In this document: one piece after another, positions 45,976 to 54,767 of the stretch
Numbering within the stretch: position 1 is the stretch's first letter
Layout: each line of letters begins with the position of its first letter
Assembly (NCBI RefSeq): GCF_020524165.1
Contig: NZ_JAIVKU010000004.1
Coordinates: 248,001-312,000, forward strand
DNA from: Guptibacillus hwajinpoensis
GTDB lineage: Bacteria > Bacillota > Bacilli > Bacillales > Guptibacillaceae
Direction of reading: 5' to 3'
Length of the DNA stretch: 64,000 nucleotides
Made by a program: the position numbers and the translations under genes
Notes under the pieces: model-generated
What the model saw: the letters and a program-made list of their open reading frames with translations, nothing else
Told to the model about the DNA's origin: nothing
Databases searched by the model: none

Positions 45976-47283
45976 ATGGAAAAAGAAATCAAAGGTAATG
46001 GCCTGGCGTTACTACCCCTTGGCATTTTTATTGTGCTCTTTATTGGCACAGCCGTAGTGACAAAGGATTTTTATAGTATGCCGGTTATTCTTGCTTCATT
46101 AATTGCAGCAGGGGTAGCCCTTTCGATGAATCGAAAAGAAGATTTTATGAAGAAAGTAGAAGTGTTCTGTCGAGGAGCAGGAAACACAAATATTATTTTA
46201 ATGATTCTAGTCTTTTTATTGGCAGGCGCTTTTGCTGGGACCGCTGAAAAGATTGGCGCGGTTGATTCGATTGTGAATTTAGGAATATCCATTCTTCCAG
46301 CGAATTTATTAATTGTTGGCTTATTTTTAATCGGGTGTTTTATTTCCATTTCAATGGGAACGTCGATGGGGACGATTGTAGCCCTTGCGCCGATTGGAAT
46401 TGGGATTGCAGAACAAACAGGAGTTGCCCCAGCGCTTGCCTTATCTGCCGTTATTGGTGGAGCGATGTTCGGGGACAACCTATCCATGATTTCAGATACA
46501 ACGATTGCAGCTGTCCGCACACAGAATACGCAAATGAAAGATAAGTTTAAAGTAAACTTCTTTATTGTATTGCCAGCCGCTATTATTACGGCCATTATTT
46601 ATGGTGTGTTAACGTTGGGAGAGCAGGCATCAGTTGGTGGGGATCGGGCTTTTGATTTTATCACAATTCTTCCCTATTTAGGCGTTTTAATCGCCGCTAT
46701 TGCTGGTGTTAATGTGCTTGTTGTCCTTGTAAGCGGAACGCTATTTGCTGGAATAGTCGGCCTGTTTAATGGCTCGTTCGGCATGAGTGGACTGATTTCC
46801 ACCGTTACAGAAGGAATTAAAGGAATGGAAGATCTTGCGATGATTGCTCTCATAATCGGTGGTATGATCGAAGTTATTAAGCATAACGGCGGCATTCAAT
46901 ACGTGCTAGATAAAATATTAAGTAGGGTCAGCTCACGTAGAGGAGCAGAATTTGGGATCGCTGGTTTAGCTAGTGTACTCGATTTATCGACAGCGAATAA
47001 TACGATTTCGATCATTATGGGAGGACCTCTTGCGAAGAACATTTCTGAAAAGTACGGTGTGGATCCGAGGAAATCAGCTAGTATTCTAGACATTTTCTCA
47101 GGTAGTATTCAAGGTATGCTCCCATATGGTGCTCAGGTGCTAGCCGTTGCTGGACTTGCCTCGATTTCGCCGCTCGCCCTCTTGCCTTATTCCATTTATC
47201 CTATTCTTATTGCCGTTGCTGGGGTGATTGCGATCTTCATTAATTACCCTTCTTTTCAAAAAGAAGAGAAAGCCAATCGTTAG
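45976..47283 (+). CDS. NhaC-family Na+/H+ antiporter-like transporter, probable methionine transporter (MetT type)
   Basis: About 435 aa with roughly eleven to twelve membrane segments; GTSMGTIVALAPIGIGIAEQ and AVIGGAMFGDNLSMISDTTIAA are NhaC-family signatures. S-box control of NhaC-type carriers led to the proposal that this branch (MetT) imports methionine, and that fits here. ATG 45976 has AAGGAG 8 bp upstream; the longer frame to 45931 starts inside the riboswitch terminator. Confidence 0.87.
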   Translation: MEKEIKGNGLALLPLGIFIVLFIGTAVVTKDFYSMPVILASLIAAGVALSMNRKEDFMKKVEVFCRGAGNTNIILMILVFLLAGAFAGTAEKIGAVDSIVNLGISILPANLLIVGLFLIGCFISISMGTSMGTIVALAPIGIGIAEQTGVAPALALSAVIGGAMFGDNLSMISDTTIAAVRTQNTQMKDKFKVNFFIVLPAAIITAIIYGVLTLGEQASVGGDRAFDFITILPYLGVLIAAIAGVNVLVVLVSGTLFAGIVGLFNGSFGMSGLISTVTEGIKGMEDLAMIALIIGGMIEVIKHNGGIQYVLDKILSRVSSRRGAEFGIAGLASVLDLSTANNTISIIMGGPLAKNISEKYGVDPRKSASILDIFSGSIQGMLPYGAQVLAVAGLASISPLALLPYSIYPILIAVAGVIAIFINYPSFQKEEKANR

Positions 47284-47313
47284 AAGCAACTTTTAAACGA
47301 GAATGAAATAGCT

Positions 47314-47346
47314 AGACAGGTAGCTCATGAGCTACCTGTCTTTTCA
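47314..47346. terminator. Bidirectional terminator
   Basis: Perfect 13-bp stem AGACAGGTAGCTC / GAGCTACCTGTCT with a 2-nt loop and TTTTC on the plus strand, between convergent genes. Confidence 0.88.
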
Positions 47347-48024
47347 TTATCCTTCGATTTGTTTTTGAAGATGAACAATTCGTTGAGGAAGAATATAGAG
47401 ATATTCAATTAATGAATCTAAGAGGTCGATAATGAGATTCGCGGTTTCTTCGCTAGTCGCTTTTTCAAGACAAAGAAGGTTGTTCAAATTACTTCCTTTA
47501 CCTAGAAGCTGCCCAAGCTTGACAATCGGTTCTTCTAAGTCAATTTGTTTGGCCAGCGTTTCAAGCTGCTTGGAGAGAGGTTGTCCTAATTCATTCTCAG
47601 ATAGAAAACTGCCGGTAATACTTTCAAGGACGCGGTTAGCCATGACAGCTGTCGCGGTCCAGTCTTTCATATTATGTACGTTCACGGCAGAGCGGTAAAC
47701 ACGTTCAAGATCGTCAGGCAGTCGGGCAGAACTTGTTAGTCTACCGAGCGGTTCACGTGTGAAGGAAGTTTGGTGAACAAAAAGCTCGACTTCTTCCCCG
47801 CGATCGCCGTGTGAGGTTTTGATTAAAATGAAAAGGACCGCTTCTTTACAAATGGAACAGCGAGAAAGCGTTGAAAACACGGCCTGGTTAATTTGATAAT
47901 CAAATTTTAACTGAAATGATGCGTCATTTCCACATTCAGGACATTCTGTATTTGTTGATTTCGGAAGCTTCGTTTGTCCATATTTTACAACCGAATTAAT
48001 GGTCGTCTGCTGTATCTTTCTCAT
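47347..48024 (-). CDS. DUF4145 domain protein with N-terminal zinc ribbon
   Basis: About 225 aa. N-terminal Cys pairs CPECG (about residue 34) and CSIC (about 58) suggest a zinc ribbon; the rest is helical with DUF4145-like RVYRSAVNVHNMKDWTATAVMANRVLESI. Function unknown; DUF4145 occurs in restriction-related and stand-alone proteins. ATG 48024 has AGGGGG 6 bp upstream; ATG 48027 is closer. Confidence 0.75.
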   Translation of the reverse strand: MRKIQQTTINSVVKYGQTKLPKSTNTECPECGNDASFQLKFDYQINQAVFSTLSRCSICKEAVLFILIKTSHGDRGEEVELFVHQTSFTREPLGRLTSSARLPDDLERVYRSAVNVHNMKDWTATAVMANRVLESITGSFLSENELGQPLSKQLETLAKQIDLEEPIVKLGQLLGKGSNLNNLLCLEKATSEETANLIIDLLDSLIEYLYILPQRIVHLQKQIEG

Positions 48025-48185
48025 CATATACCCCCTGGATCGATTTTGAGCAACTTGTTGTTAATCGAAATGAAACTCATACGGTGATTCCTGGAATGTA
48101 TCGTATGAATGATTAAAAATCACACCATCAACTTATAACATTCGCCCTTATTGGAAATATAAGGGGGTTTTGGAGGAGGATGTGA

Positions 48186-48251
48186 ATGAAAATACCAAAG
48201 ATGAACCAAAAGTCCTTTTTTGAAAAGAGTAAAATAGAACCAAAATTGTGA
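48186..48251 (+). CDS. Possible 21-aa leader peptide or microprotein
   Basis: A 22-codon frame (MKIPKMNQKSFFEKSKIEPK...) with an excellent ribosome site (GGAGGAGG, 6 bp before the ATG). Basic, no membrane segment. It ends just before the promoter of the SLC13 gene, so it would need its own promoter; none is obvious. Chance occurrence cannot be excluded. Confidence 0.25.
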   Translation: MKIPKMNQKSFFEKSKIEPKL

Positions 48252-48256
48252 AAATA

Positions 48257-48286
48257 TTGACAGGTCTACCTGGTGAATCCTACACT
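48257..48286 (+). promoter_or_regulatory. Promoter of the SLC13 gene
   Basis: Consensus -35 TTGACA (48257-48262), 18-bp spacer, -10 TACACT (48281-48286), about 30 bp before the ATG. Confidence 0.6.
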
Positions 48287-48316
48287 ATAGTGACACGAAC
48301 GATAGGAGGTATCACT

Positions 48317-49942
48317 ATGGAACAAGCCCGTCTTTTTTGGAACTATTTTTGGAAAGAACATCATCGTGCAAAGGATCTCTTAACATTCGCTTCTTCACAC
48401 ACGCCGGGAATCCCTTCTCAAAGTTCACAAAAAAATCCTACACTATCCGGTCCTGATCCGGTTTACGACAAGAGAAAGGTAATCGGATTAGTTTTAGGAC
48501 CAGCACTCTTTCTTGCGCTTATGCTGTTTTTTCACCCGAATGGCCTTTCGGAAGCTGGTTTAGCTGTATTAGCAAGTACAGCATGGATTGCAACATGGTG
48601 GATTACAGAAGCCATCCCCATTCCTGCAACGTCTCTTTTACCACTCATTTTATTTCCGCTAACAGGGGCGCTGGAAGGTGATTTAACAGCATCAGCCTAC
48701 GGCGATAATACCATTTTTCTATTTATGGGTGGGTTTTTGATTGCGCTTTCAATGCAAAAGTGGAATTTACATAAACGCATTGCTCTTTTTATTATATCAG
48801 CAATCGGAACGAGTACGGAGAAAATTGTTCTTGGATTTATGGTGGCAACGGGCTTTTTATCGATGTGGATCTCAAATACTGCCACCGCTATGATGATGGT
48901 GCCGATTGGACTTGCGGTAATTTATCAAGTATCCGAGCAGTTAGAAATGAATACGGAAGAGGGAGCTCCGCGATTTAATTTCGGAAAAGCGATTATGCTT
49001 GGTATCGCCTACAGTGCTTCGATTGGGGGGCTTGCGACATTAATTGGAACACCGCCTAATACCATTTTTGCAGCTGTTGTGAATGAGCTTTATGGAATTG
49101 AAATTTCATTTGCCCGCTGGATGATGTTTGGCGTACCGTTAACCGTTATACTTTTAATTGGGTGCTGGTATTATCTTGTCAAAATGGCCTTTCCAATGAA
49201 CATTAAAGAATTACCAGGTGGAAAAGAGGTTATTAAAAAAGAGAAGGATGACCTCGGGGGAATGTCGATAGAAGAGAAAGTCATTCTTACCATTTTTTCA
49301 CTTACGGCGCTTGCGTGGATCAGTCGCTCATTCGTTCTTAGTGAGTTAAATCCGAACATTAATGATACAGTGATTGCCATGACGGCCGCGATTTTATTGT
49401 TTCTGATACCCTCACCTTCGAAAAGGGGATCGTTTTTGTTGGACTGGAATACAGCGAAAGGGTTACCGTGGGGAATCCTCTTACTTTTTGGAGCGGGACT
49501 TGCCATTGCTTCGGGGTTTCAAGAATCAGGACTTGCGAAATGGATTGGAGAGCAGCTAACGGTTCTTGAAGGAATCCATATATTCGTTATTTTACTCCTT
49601 GTTACGACGCTCGTGATTTTCTTAACAGAGATCACATCCAATACGGCGACGGCAACAATGATGTTTCCGATCATGGCTTCCTTATCAGCAGCGATCGGTG
49701 TCCATCCATATGCCTTAATGATTGGGGCTGGAATTGCATCAAGCTGTGCCTTCATGCTTCCAGTTGCGACACCACCAAATGCCGTTGTGTTTGGGTCAGG
49801 TTACTTGAAAATTCCTGATATGGCGCGAGCCGGTTTCTGGCTGAACGTAACCTCTATCGTTATTATTACGCTAGCTATTTATTTTTATATGCCAATTGTA
49901 TGGGGGATCGATCTAACTCAAATTCCAACAAAATTCAGCTAG
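48317..49942 (+). CDS. SLC13/DASS-family sodium-coupled di-/tricarboxylate transporter
   Basis: About 541 aa with eleven to twelve membrane segments after a 60-residue soluble N terminus. Two SNT-type motifs bind sodium and substrate: WISNTATAMMMVPIGLAVIY and TEITSNTATATMMFPIMAS. It imports succinate, fumarate, malate or similar acids with sodium. AGGAGG lies 8 bp before ATG 48317. Followed 21 bp on by an MFS gene. Confidence 0.9.
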   Translation: MEQARLFWNYFWKEHHRAKDLLTFASSHTPGIPSQSSQKNPTLSGPDPVYDKRKVIGLVLGPALFLALMLFFHPNGLSEAGLAVLASTAWIATWWITEAIPIPATSLLPLILFPLTGALEGDLTASAYGDNTIFLFMGGFLIALSMQKWNLHKRIALFIISAIGTSTEKIVLGFMVATGFLSMWISNTATAMMMVPIGLAVIYQVSEQLEMNTEEGAPRFNFGKAIMLGIAYSASIGGLATLIGTPPNTIFAAVVNELYGIEISFARWMMFGVPLTVILLIGCWYYLVKMAFPMNIKELPGGKEVIKKEKDDLGGMSIEEKVILTIFSLTALAWISRSFVLSELNPNINDTVIAMTAAILLFLIPSPSKRGSFLLDWNTAKGLPWGILLLFGAGLAIASGFQESGLAKWIGEQLTVLEGIHIFVILLLVTTLVIFLTEITSNTATATMMFPIMASLSAAIGVHPYALMIGAGIASSCAFMLPVATPPNAVVFGSGYLKIPDMARAGFWLNVTSIVIITLAIYFYMPIVWGIDLTQIPTKFS

Positions 49943-49963
49943 AACTAAGGTGATGATACAGTG

Positions 49964-51196
49964 ATGGATCAAACAACGAAGAAGCAGCGTTATACATCCA
50001 AAGATGCAGGATTTTGGCGAATAGCGGCTAGTCTTGGTTGCGGAGCACTGCTCATTTTTTCTTCTTTATATGCTTTTCAACCGCTGCTTCCTATATTTGT
50101 GAAGGAATTTCAAATAACGCCTACAGCATCAAGTCTTCTCATGTCGCTGCCAGTCATCACAATGATCCCAGGTCTTTTGATTCTGGGATTTGTTTCCGAT
50201 CGCTATGGACGAACAGTCGTCATGAAAGTATCCCTGCTTTTTGTTCTCGGTCTGCTCCTGCTTATGCCATTATTAAAATCGTTCCTCTTTTTACTCATTC
50301 TTCGATGTATCCAGGGATTCTTCCTGGCGGGAATACCCGCATCAGCCATGGCGTATTTAGCTGATGAAGTCGAGCCGTACACGATCGGACTGGCCACGAG
50401 TATTTATATTGCTAGCAATGCAATGGGAGGACTTGGTGGCCGAGTGGCAACCGGTTATTTAACGGATCTCTATAGTTGGCAAATTAGTTTTATGTTTCTT
50501 GGTGGTTTTGGCCTAGTAGCAACAGTTTGTTTTTACTGGATGCTACCTGGCTCCCGCTTTTTTGAAGGGGGAAGTAGAAGCGTCATTAAGGATTTGAAGG
50601 GGATGTTCGTACACCTGAGAGACCAACGCTTATTGTCTCTTTTTACACTAGGTTTTCTTATCCAAGTAATCTTTACAGGGGTTTGGACATATTTGCCGTT
50701 CTACCTAGAAGAAGACCCCTTTGCTCTGTCGTTGAAGTGGATCTCCCTTACCTATTTTGCGTATATCCTTGGCGTCATTTCTCCACCTATTGCAGGTAGA
50801 ATTTCTTCTAACATCGGCCTTAGACGAACAATGCTCATTGGACTATCTACTCTCATCGTTGGAGTAGTTCTTACCGTTTTTCAAAATATATCGGTTGTCA
50901 TGATTGGTCTTTGCGTTATCTGCGCAGGCTTTTTTATCGCACATTCAATGGCATCAGCTTCTGTCGCACATACAGCCGACCATCATAAAAGTGGCGCATC
51001 AAGCTTTTATTTGATTAGCTATTATGCAGGTGTTGCTGCAGGGAGTTCAGGAGTTGGAGTGGTGTGGGACCGGTTTGGATGGAGTGGAGTGGTAAGTTTA
51101 ATTGTGCTCGTTTTGCCACTAATTCTCTTGTTTTCACAAAAACGAGTTTTAAAGCGATCCCGAAATAGGGGTTTTGGAGAGGAGAAGGAAACATGA
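49964..51196 (+). CDS. MFS transporter (YnfM-type)
   Basis: About 410 aa, twelve membrane segments. The A-motif between helices 2 and 3 reads GFVSDRYGRTVVMK. Overall pattern (FQPLLPIFVKEFQITPTASSLL) fits the YnfM/efflux branch. Substrate unknown. ATG 49964 follows AAGGTGAT; GTG 49961 is adjacent. Its stop overlaps the next gene (ATGA). Confidence 0.87.
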   Translation: MDQTTKKQRYTSKDAGFWRIAASLGCGALLIFSSLYAFQPLLPIFVKEFQITPTASSLLMSLPVITMIPGLLILGFVSDRYGRTVVMKVSLLFVLGLLLLMPLLKSFLFLLILRCIQGFFLAGIPASAMAYLADEVEPYTIGLATSIYIASNAMGGLGGRVATGYLTDLYSWQISFMFLGGFGLVATVCFYWMLPGSRFFEGGSRSVIKDLKGMFVHLRDQRLLSLFTLGFLIQVIFTGVWTYLPFYLEEDPFALSLKWISLTYFAYILGVISPPIAGRISSNIGLRRTMLIGLSTLIVGVVLTVFQNISVVMIGLCVICAGFFIAHSMASASVAHTADHHKSGASSFYLISYYAGVAAGSSGVGVVWDRFGWSGVVSLIVLVLPLILLFSQKRVLKRSRNRGFGEEKET

Positions 51197-51624
51197 ACGT
51201 GAGAAAGGTGAAGGTAGGGGATGAGCAAGGAATCACTCGTTTACTTTCAGATATGGGCTATGAAACCGAAGTACATGAAGTAAATAAGCGATTCCTACCG
51301 ATTCTAAATGATCCTATGTATCTTACTCTTGTGGCAGAAGAGGAAGGTGAACTAATTGGTATGGTTGGCATGCATTATGAACGTTCATACGTGGCCAATA
51401 TTCTTGTCGCAAGAATTATTACGATGGTGACAGCTAAAGCTTATCGCCAGCAAGGGATCGGAAGGAAGTTGATGGAGGAAGCCGAAAGATTGGCTGGTGA
51501 TAAGGGAGCTTCAACAGTCGTGTTAAATAGCGGGAATCGAGAAGAACGAAAAGCGGCACATCAATTCTATGAAGCCTGCGGCTATGTGGGGAAATCAACC
51601 GGTTTTTATAAGTCGCTTGGCTAA
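51193..51624 (+). CDS. GNAT N-acetyltransferase
   Basis: 143 aa. Motif A RIITMVTAKAYRQQGIGRKLMEEAE and motif B STVVLNSGNREERKAAHQFYEACGY. Acceptor unknown. Translationally coupled to the MFS gene by a 4-bp overlap, with GGAGAGGAGAAGG upstream, so exporter and acetyltransferase may act on the same compound. Confidence 0.87.
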   Translation: MNVRKVKVGDEQGITRLLSDMGYETEVHEVNKRFLPILNDPMYLTLVAEEEGELIGMVGMHYERSYVANILVARIITMVTAKAYRQQGIGRKLMEEAERLAGDKGASTVVLNSGNREERKAAHQFYEACGYVGKSTGFYKSLG

Positions 51625-51660
51625 ATAAAAAAGCCTCTCGCTTAACGGCGGGAGGCTAAT
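51625..51660 (-). terminator. Terminator for the minus-strand gene at 51666
   Basis: On the minus strand AGCCTCCCGC / GCGaGAGGCT with a short loop is followed by TTTTTT. It also separates the convergent GNAT gene. Confidence 0.82.
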
Positions 51661-51665
51661 CTGGT

Positions 51666-52127
51666 TTATCTTCTCGTAAATCCTTCTTCATCAAGGTATT
51701 GAACCGCTTCGTTTCGAGAAGGGAATGTGCCATCAAGAATCTCACCAGCGTAAACATTCCATAGCTCGAGTTCAGGTTCGTACATTAGTTCAAGCGTTTG
51801 ACCTTCGTCATTCACCCATACCTGTACTTCAATATCTGACCCAGGAAGGACAGAAAGAGATTGAATGGACTCTCTGATGATTTTTCTGAGCTCATTGCTT
51901 GAGAAATCACGAATGTTGACCATACCTCTTTCATCTAATGGATACCCTTCAATAAGATCGCCAAATACATAGCCGTTTCCGTTCGGGTGAAGATGATAAA
52001 CCACATTTTTCTTATCGATAACCGCTTCTTCATAATGAAAGTTCACACGTCCAAGCGATACGTCTTTACGTGTTAATTCAGGAAAGGATGATTCAATAAT
52101 GTCTAGTTTTTCTTCAAAAGTTAGCAT
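51666..52127 (-). CDS. Conserved hypothetical protein
   Basis: About 153 aa acidic soluble protein, starting MLTFEEKLDIIESSFPELTR, with VVYHLHPNGNGYVFG in the middle and a C-terminal EAVQYLDEEGF. No catalytic motif recognised. ATG 52127 has GGAGG 4-5 bp upstream; the longer frame to 52184 lacks one. Confidence 0.7.
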   Translation of the reverse strand: MLTFEEKLDIIESSFPELTRKDVSLGRVNFHYEEAVIDKKNVVYHLHPNGNGYVFGDLIEGYPLDERGMVNIRDFSSNELRKIIRESIQSLSVLPGSDIEVQVWVNDEGQTLELMYEPELELWNVYAGEILDGTFPSRNEAVQYLDEEGFTRR

Positions 52128-52214
52128 AATGCCTCCATGTGCTTCAGTAGTCTTTCTAGTTTGAACAGGAAAATCAGGATTCAAACGTACTGCACTTTAT
52201 CTTATCATGGGTTC

Positions 52215-52751
52215 TCACAAATTTGTATGATTTGTCTGAAGTTCATGAAGAAAATTCGCGATTTCGGCTTTGTTTTGTAAAACAATAATGGTTTTTTCAG
52301 GAGAAGTTTGGTGGATCTCTTCAAATCTCTTTTTCATCTTCTCCTTACGAGGATAGTAGGTTGTCCAAATGAATGTTAAAAACGACCACTCCATTTTTTC
52401 GTTGCAACCTTTGCCCATATCAGAACGTGTCTTCCCGATATGAGTGACCCAGCGTTTTAGAACGCGATAAAGACAAAGGAGTCTAGGGGCATCGATGTAA
52501 ATAATCGTATCGGCCTGCTTTACGCGGATATCGTAGGAGTTGCTATAATTCCCCTCGATAATCCAGTTAGAAGTTGAAGTGATTCTCTCTTGGGAAGCAC
52601 GAAACTCATTAAGGGTCGCTTCCACCCATCCCGGTTTCCAAAAGAGCGCGTCGAGGTGGTAAACGTGATAATCTAGAATTTTGCCGAGTTTCTTTGCAAA
52701 AGTTGATTTACCGGCGCCTGCTGAAGCACCCAACACCATAATCCGATCCAT
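52215..52751 (-). CDS. P-loop NTPase, adenylate-kinase-like (FlaR/DNA topology modulation family)
   Basis: About 178 aa. Walker A GASAGAGKSTFAKKLG at the N terminus, then YHLDALFWKPGW and WIIEGNYSNSYDIR, the layout of the FlaR-like P-loop kinases. The phosphate acceptor is unknown. AAAGGAGG lies 6 bp before ATG 52751. Last gene of the conserved backbone before the accessory array. Confidence 0.85.
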   Translation of the reverse strand: MDRIMVLGASAGAGKSTFAKKLGKILDYHVYHLDALFWKPGWVEATLNEFRASQERITSTSNWIIEGNYSNSYDIRVKQADTIIYIDAPRLLCLYRVLKRWVTHIGKTRSDMGKGCNEKMEWSFLTFIWTTYYPRKEKMKKRFEEIHQTSPEKTIIVLQNKAEIANFLHELQTNHTNL

Positions 52752-53078
52752 CCTCATCCTCCTTTAACAAACTGCCTATCTTTAGAAGTTTACCAAAGAA
52801 TGTAGGAAGATAGAAGAAAGAGTAGCTGAGCAGTAATTAAAAAAGAAATTATCATTCCATAATATGTTGAAATTATGGTTGAATATTCCGATTTGGCTGT
52901 TAAGCAATCGGGCAGGTTTATGGAAGACTCAGTTTCGAGATATATAACGCTTTAAAACTAAATCAGACCTACTCCGTAGGTATTAAGCATTTAGAGAGGG
53001 AGCTGAGAGCTTTTTAAAACATTTAAATGACTGTGGAAAAAAAGTCATATAGACATAACAATATTGGGGGATTTTGAA
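52752..53078. other. Non-coding boundary region between backbone and accessory array
   Basis: 327 bp, AT-rich, no gene seen. It holds the first divergent copy of the array repeat (52891-52930) and a short inverted repeat CCTACTCCGTAGG at 52968. This is where the all-plus-strand accessory region begins. Confidence 0.6.
52891..52930 (+). repeat. Array repeat, copy 1 (divergent)
   Basis: TTTGGCTGTTAAGCAATCGG then GCAGG and TGGAAGA. It aligns with copy 10 (TTTGGCTATTCAACAATCTC, GGAGCG, GAAGA) over about 35 bp. Confidence 0.45.
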
Positions 53079-53573
53079 GTGAAGAAAGTGAGTATAAGGT
53101 TTATAGAGGAATCAGATCTACCTTTAGTACAAGAGTATGTCTCTAAAAAGCAAGTTGCTGATACAACTAATGTACCTTTTCCTTACCCGGCTAATGGAGC
53201 ATTACAATGGTTTGAATTCGTTGAAAAAGAGAAAGAACAGGGAAACCACCATCCCTTTGCAATTCTTTACTATGAAAAGTTTGCTGGTAGTATTTCAGTT
53301 AGGATAGAGAAGAACGAAATTGGAGCTATTGACTACTGGGTAGCACCACCTTTCTGGAACAAAGGTGTAGGAACTAGAGCTGCTCAAGAAGCTATTAATT
53401 ATGCAGTAAAAGAATTAGGATTAAAGACATTTGAAACTTGTTGTCTTAAAGAAAACCCTGGGTCTGGAAGAGTATTAGAAAAGAATGGATTCCGTTTTGT
53501 AAAAGAATTCGAAATTGGTTCTGGTGATAAACACGAGGGGAAAAAGGCAAACTTATACAGATTAGAGATGTGA
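53079..53573 (+). CDS. GNAT N-acetyltransferase
   Basis: About 164 aa. KKVSIRFIEESDLPLVQEYV opening, IDYWVAPPFWNKGVGTRAAQEAI motif A and KTFETCCLKENPGSGRVLEKNGF motif B. Acceptor unknown. GTG 53079 has GGGGG 8 bp upstream. First gene of the accessory array. Confidence 0.85.
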   Translation: MKKVSIRFIEESDLPLVQEYVSKKQVADTTNVPFPYPANGALQWFEFVEKEKEQGNHHPFAILYYEKFAGSISVRIEKNEIGAIDYWVAPPFWNKGVGTRAAQEAINYAVKELGLKTFETCCLKENPGSGRVLEKNGFRFVKEFEIGSGDKHEGKKANLYRLEM

Positions 53574-53716
53574 TTTTATTGTTAATTTAAATCGAAGCAT
53601 TTCTTTAAGAAGTAGAAGAACACTTTTTTGTGAAATTAGTGTTCAAAATAAAGATTACTGCAGTAAAATAAGGTATTATGTTGTTGTATAGATTCTCTTG
53701 TAAGAGAAGAAAAGTG

Positions 53717-53875
53717 GTGAACAAAGTGGGAAGATATCAATTGGATCACAAAAGTAAGGTAGCTGTGACAAAGTTTCATGAAAAACAGACGACTGCCAAA
53801 TTTGATAAAAAGAATCATCTTGAAAAAATACGTGCGGAGTATTTAAAAAAGAAGCAAAAACAGACAGATAAATAG
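53717..53875 (+). CDS. Small lysine-rich protein of unknown function (52 aa)
   Basis: 52 aa, strongly basic, predicted helical (HLEKIRAEYLKKKQKQTDK at the end). GTG start with AGAAG upstream; a strong terminator follows at 53884. I do not recognise the family. Confidence 0.55.
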   Translation: MNKVGRYQLDHKSKVAVTKFHEKQTTAKFDKKNHLEKIRAEYLKKKQKQTDK

Positions 53876-53883
53876 TGGGATGG

Positions 53884-53919
53884 AAACATAGGAAGATTAA
53901 ATTCTTCCTATGTTTTTCT
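53884..53919 (+). terminator. Terminator after the 52-aa gene
   Basis: Stem AAACATAGGAAGA / TCTTCCTATGTTT with a 6-nt loop followed by TTCTT. Confidence 0.85.
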
Positions 53920-53937
53920 TATAAAAAGTTTTATTTC

Positions 53938-53964
53938 GATATCTTCTGCAATGTCGGAGCAATT
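53938..53964 (+). repeat. Array repeat, copy 2
   Basis: CGATATCTTCTGCAATGTCG followed by GAGCAATT. It matches the consensus TCTTCCACAATCTCGGAGCG at 16 of 20 positions. Confidence 0.6.
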
Positions 53965-54039
53965 ATTGATTAAATGTAGTCCCCTTCTATACTCAGATAG
54001 TGGTCAGAGTTACGATAGGTTAATTTAGGAGGAAAAAAG

Positions 54040-54583
54040 TTGATCGTAAACTCAAAAGAATATGAGGTTAGTAATCTTAATTATAAAATAAGGTCCGCAC
54101 AAATTGATGACGCAAAAGCTTTGTCTGAATTAAGACTCCAGATAGATGGTGAAAGTGAAAATTTAGATAGAGTAAAAGGAGAAGCATACATAGACGGAGA
54201 AGGCTTTAAAGCTATTATCAAAAGTGACTCAGATAGTTTGAACAATATTTTCTTGGTAGCTGAAGTTAATGGAACCCTTGTTGGTTTCTCTAGGTGCGAA
54301 GGAAATGAGTTAAAAAGAAGTTCTCATAAGGTAGAGTTTGGTGTTGGTGTCATGAAGGATTATTGGGGATATGGAATAGGAAAAAAATCTCCTGAAAACA
54401 TCTGTTAACTGGGCAGATGCAAATCACATAAAGAAAATCACTTTAAATGTCCTGGAAACAAACGAGAAAGCAATAGCCCTTTATGGAAAATATGGTTTCA
54501 AGATTGAAGGGGTATTACAGAAAGACAAGCTATTATCTGATGGTAATTACTACAATACATTATTGATGGGAAGATTGTTTTAA
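54040..54583 (+). pseudogene. GNAT N-acetyltransferase with a frameshift in an A7 tract
   Basis: The frame from TTG 54040 (AGGAGG 6 bp upstream) reads IRSAQIDDAKALSELR to motif A DYWGYGIGK, then stops at 54408. Removing one A from the A7 run at 54381-54387 restores NLLKTSVNWADANHIKKITL through ETNEKAIALYGKYGFKIEG to a stop at 54583, a complete 181-aa GNAT. Either a real pseudogene, a phase-variable tract or an assembly error. Confidence 0.85.
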
Positions 54584-54607
54584 TTATTAGGGTGACATAT
54601 TGATATT

Positions 54608-54635
54608 GACTCTTCCACAATCTCGGAGCGTTTGC
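54608..54635 (+). repeat. Array repeat, copy 3
   Basis: Contains the exact core TCTTCCACAATCTCGGAGCG, preceded by TTGATATTGAC and followed by TTTGC. Lies 28 bp after the GNAT stop. Confidence 0.85.
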
Positions 54636-54767
54636 ATAATAAAAAGTAAGCGTTCTATGTAGGCTAAGGGCAGTTTAATTGAACAAATGATTGTTATTAA
54701 ACCCGATATGTGCCCAATACTAATATATTATCTGTCGATAGAGAGAATTTCAGAGGAGATATTTTAA

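Noticed and set aside
53616..53643. Hairpin GAACACT / AGTGTTC after the GNAT at 53079
   Set aside because: No T run follows on the plus strand; not counted as a terminator.
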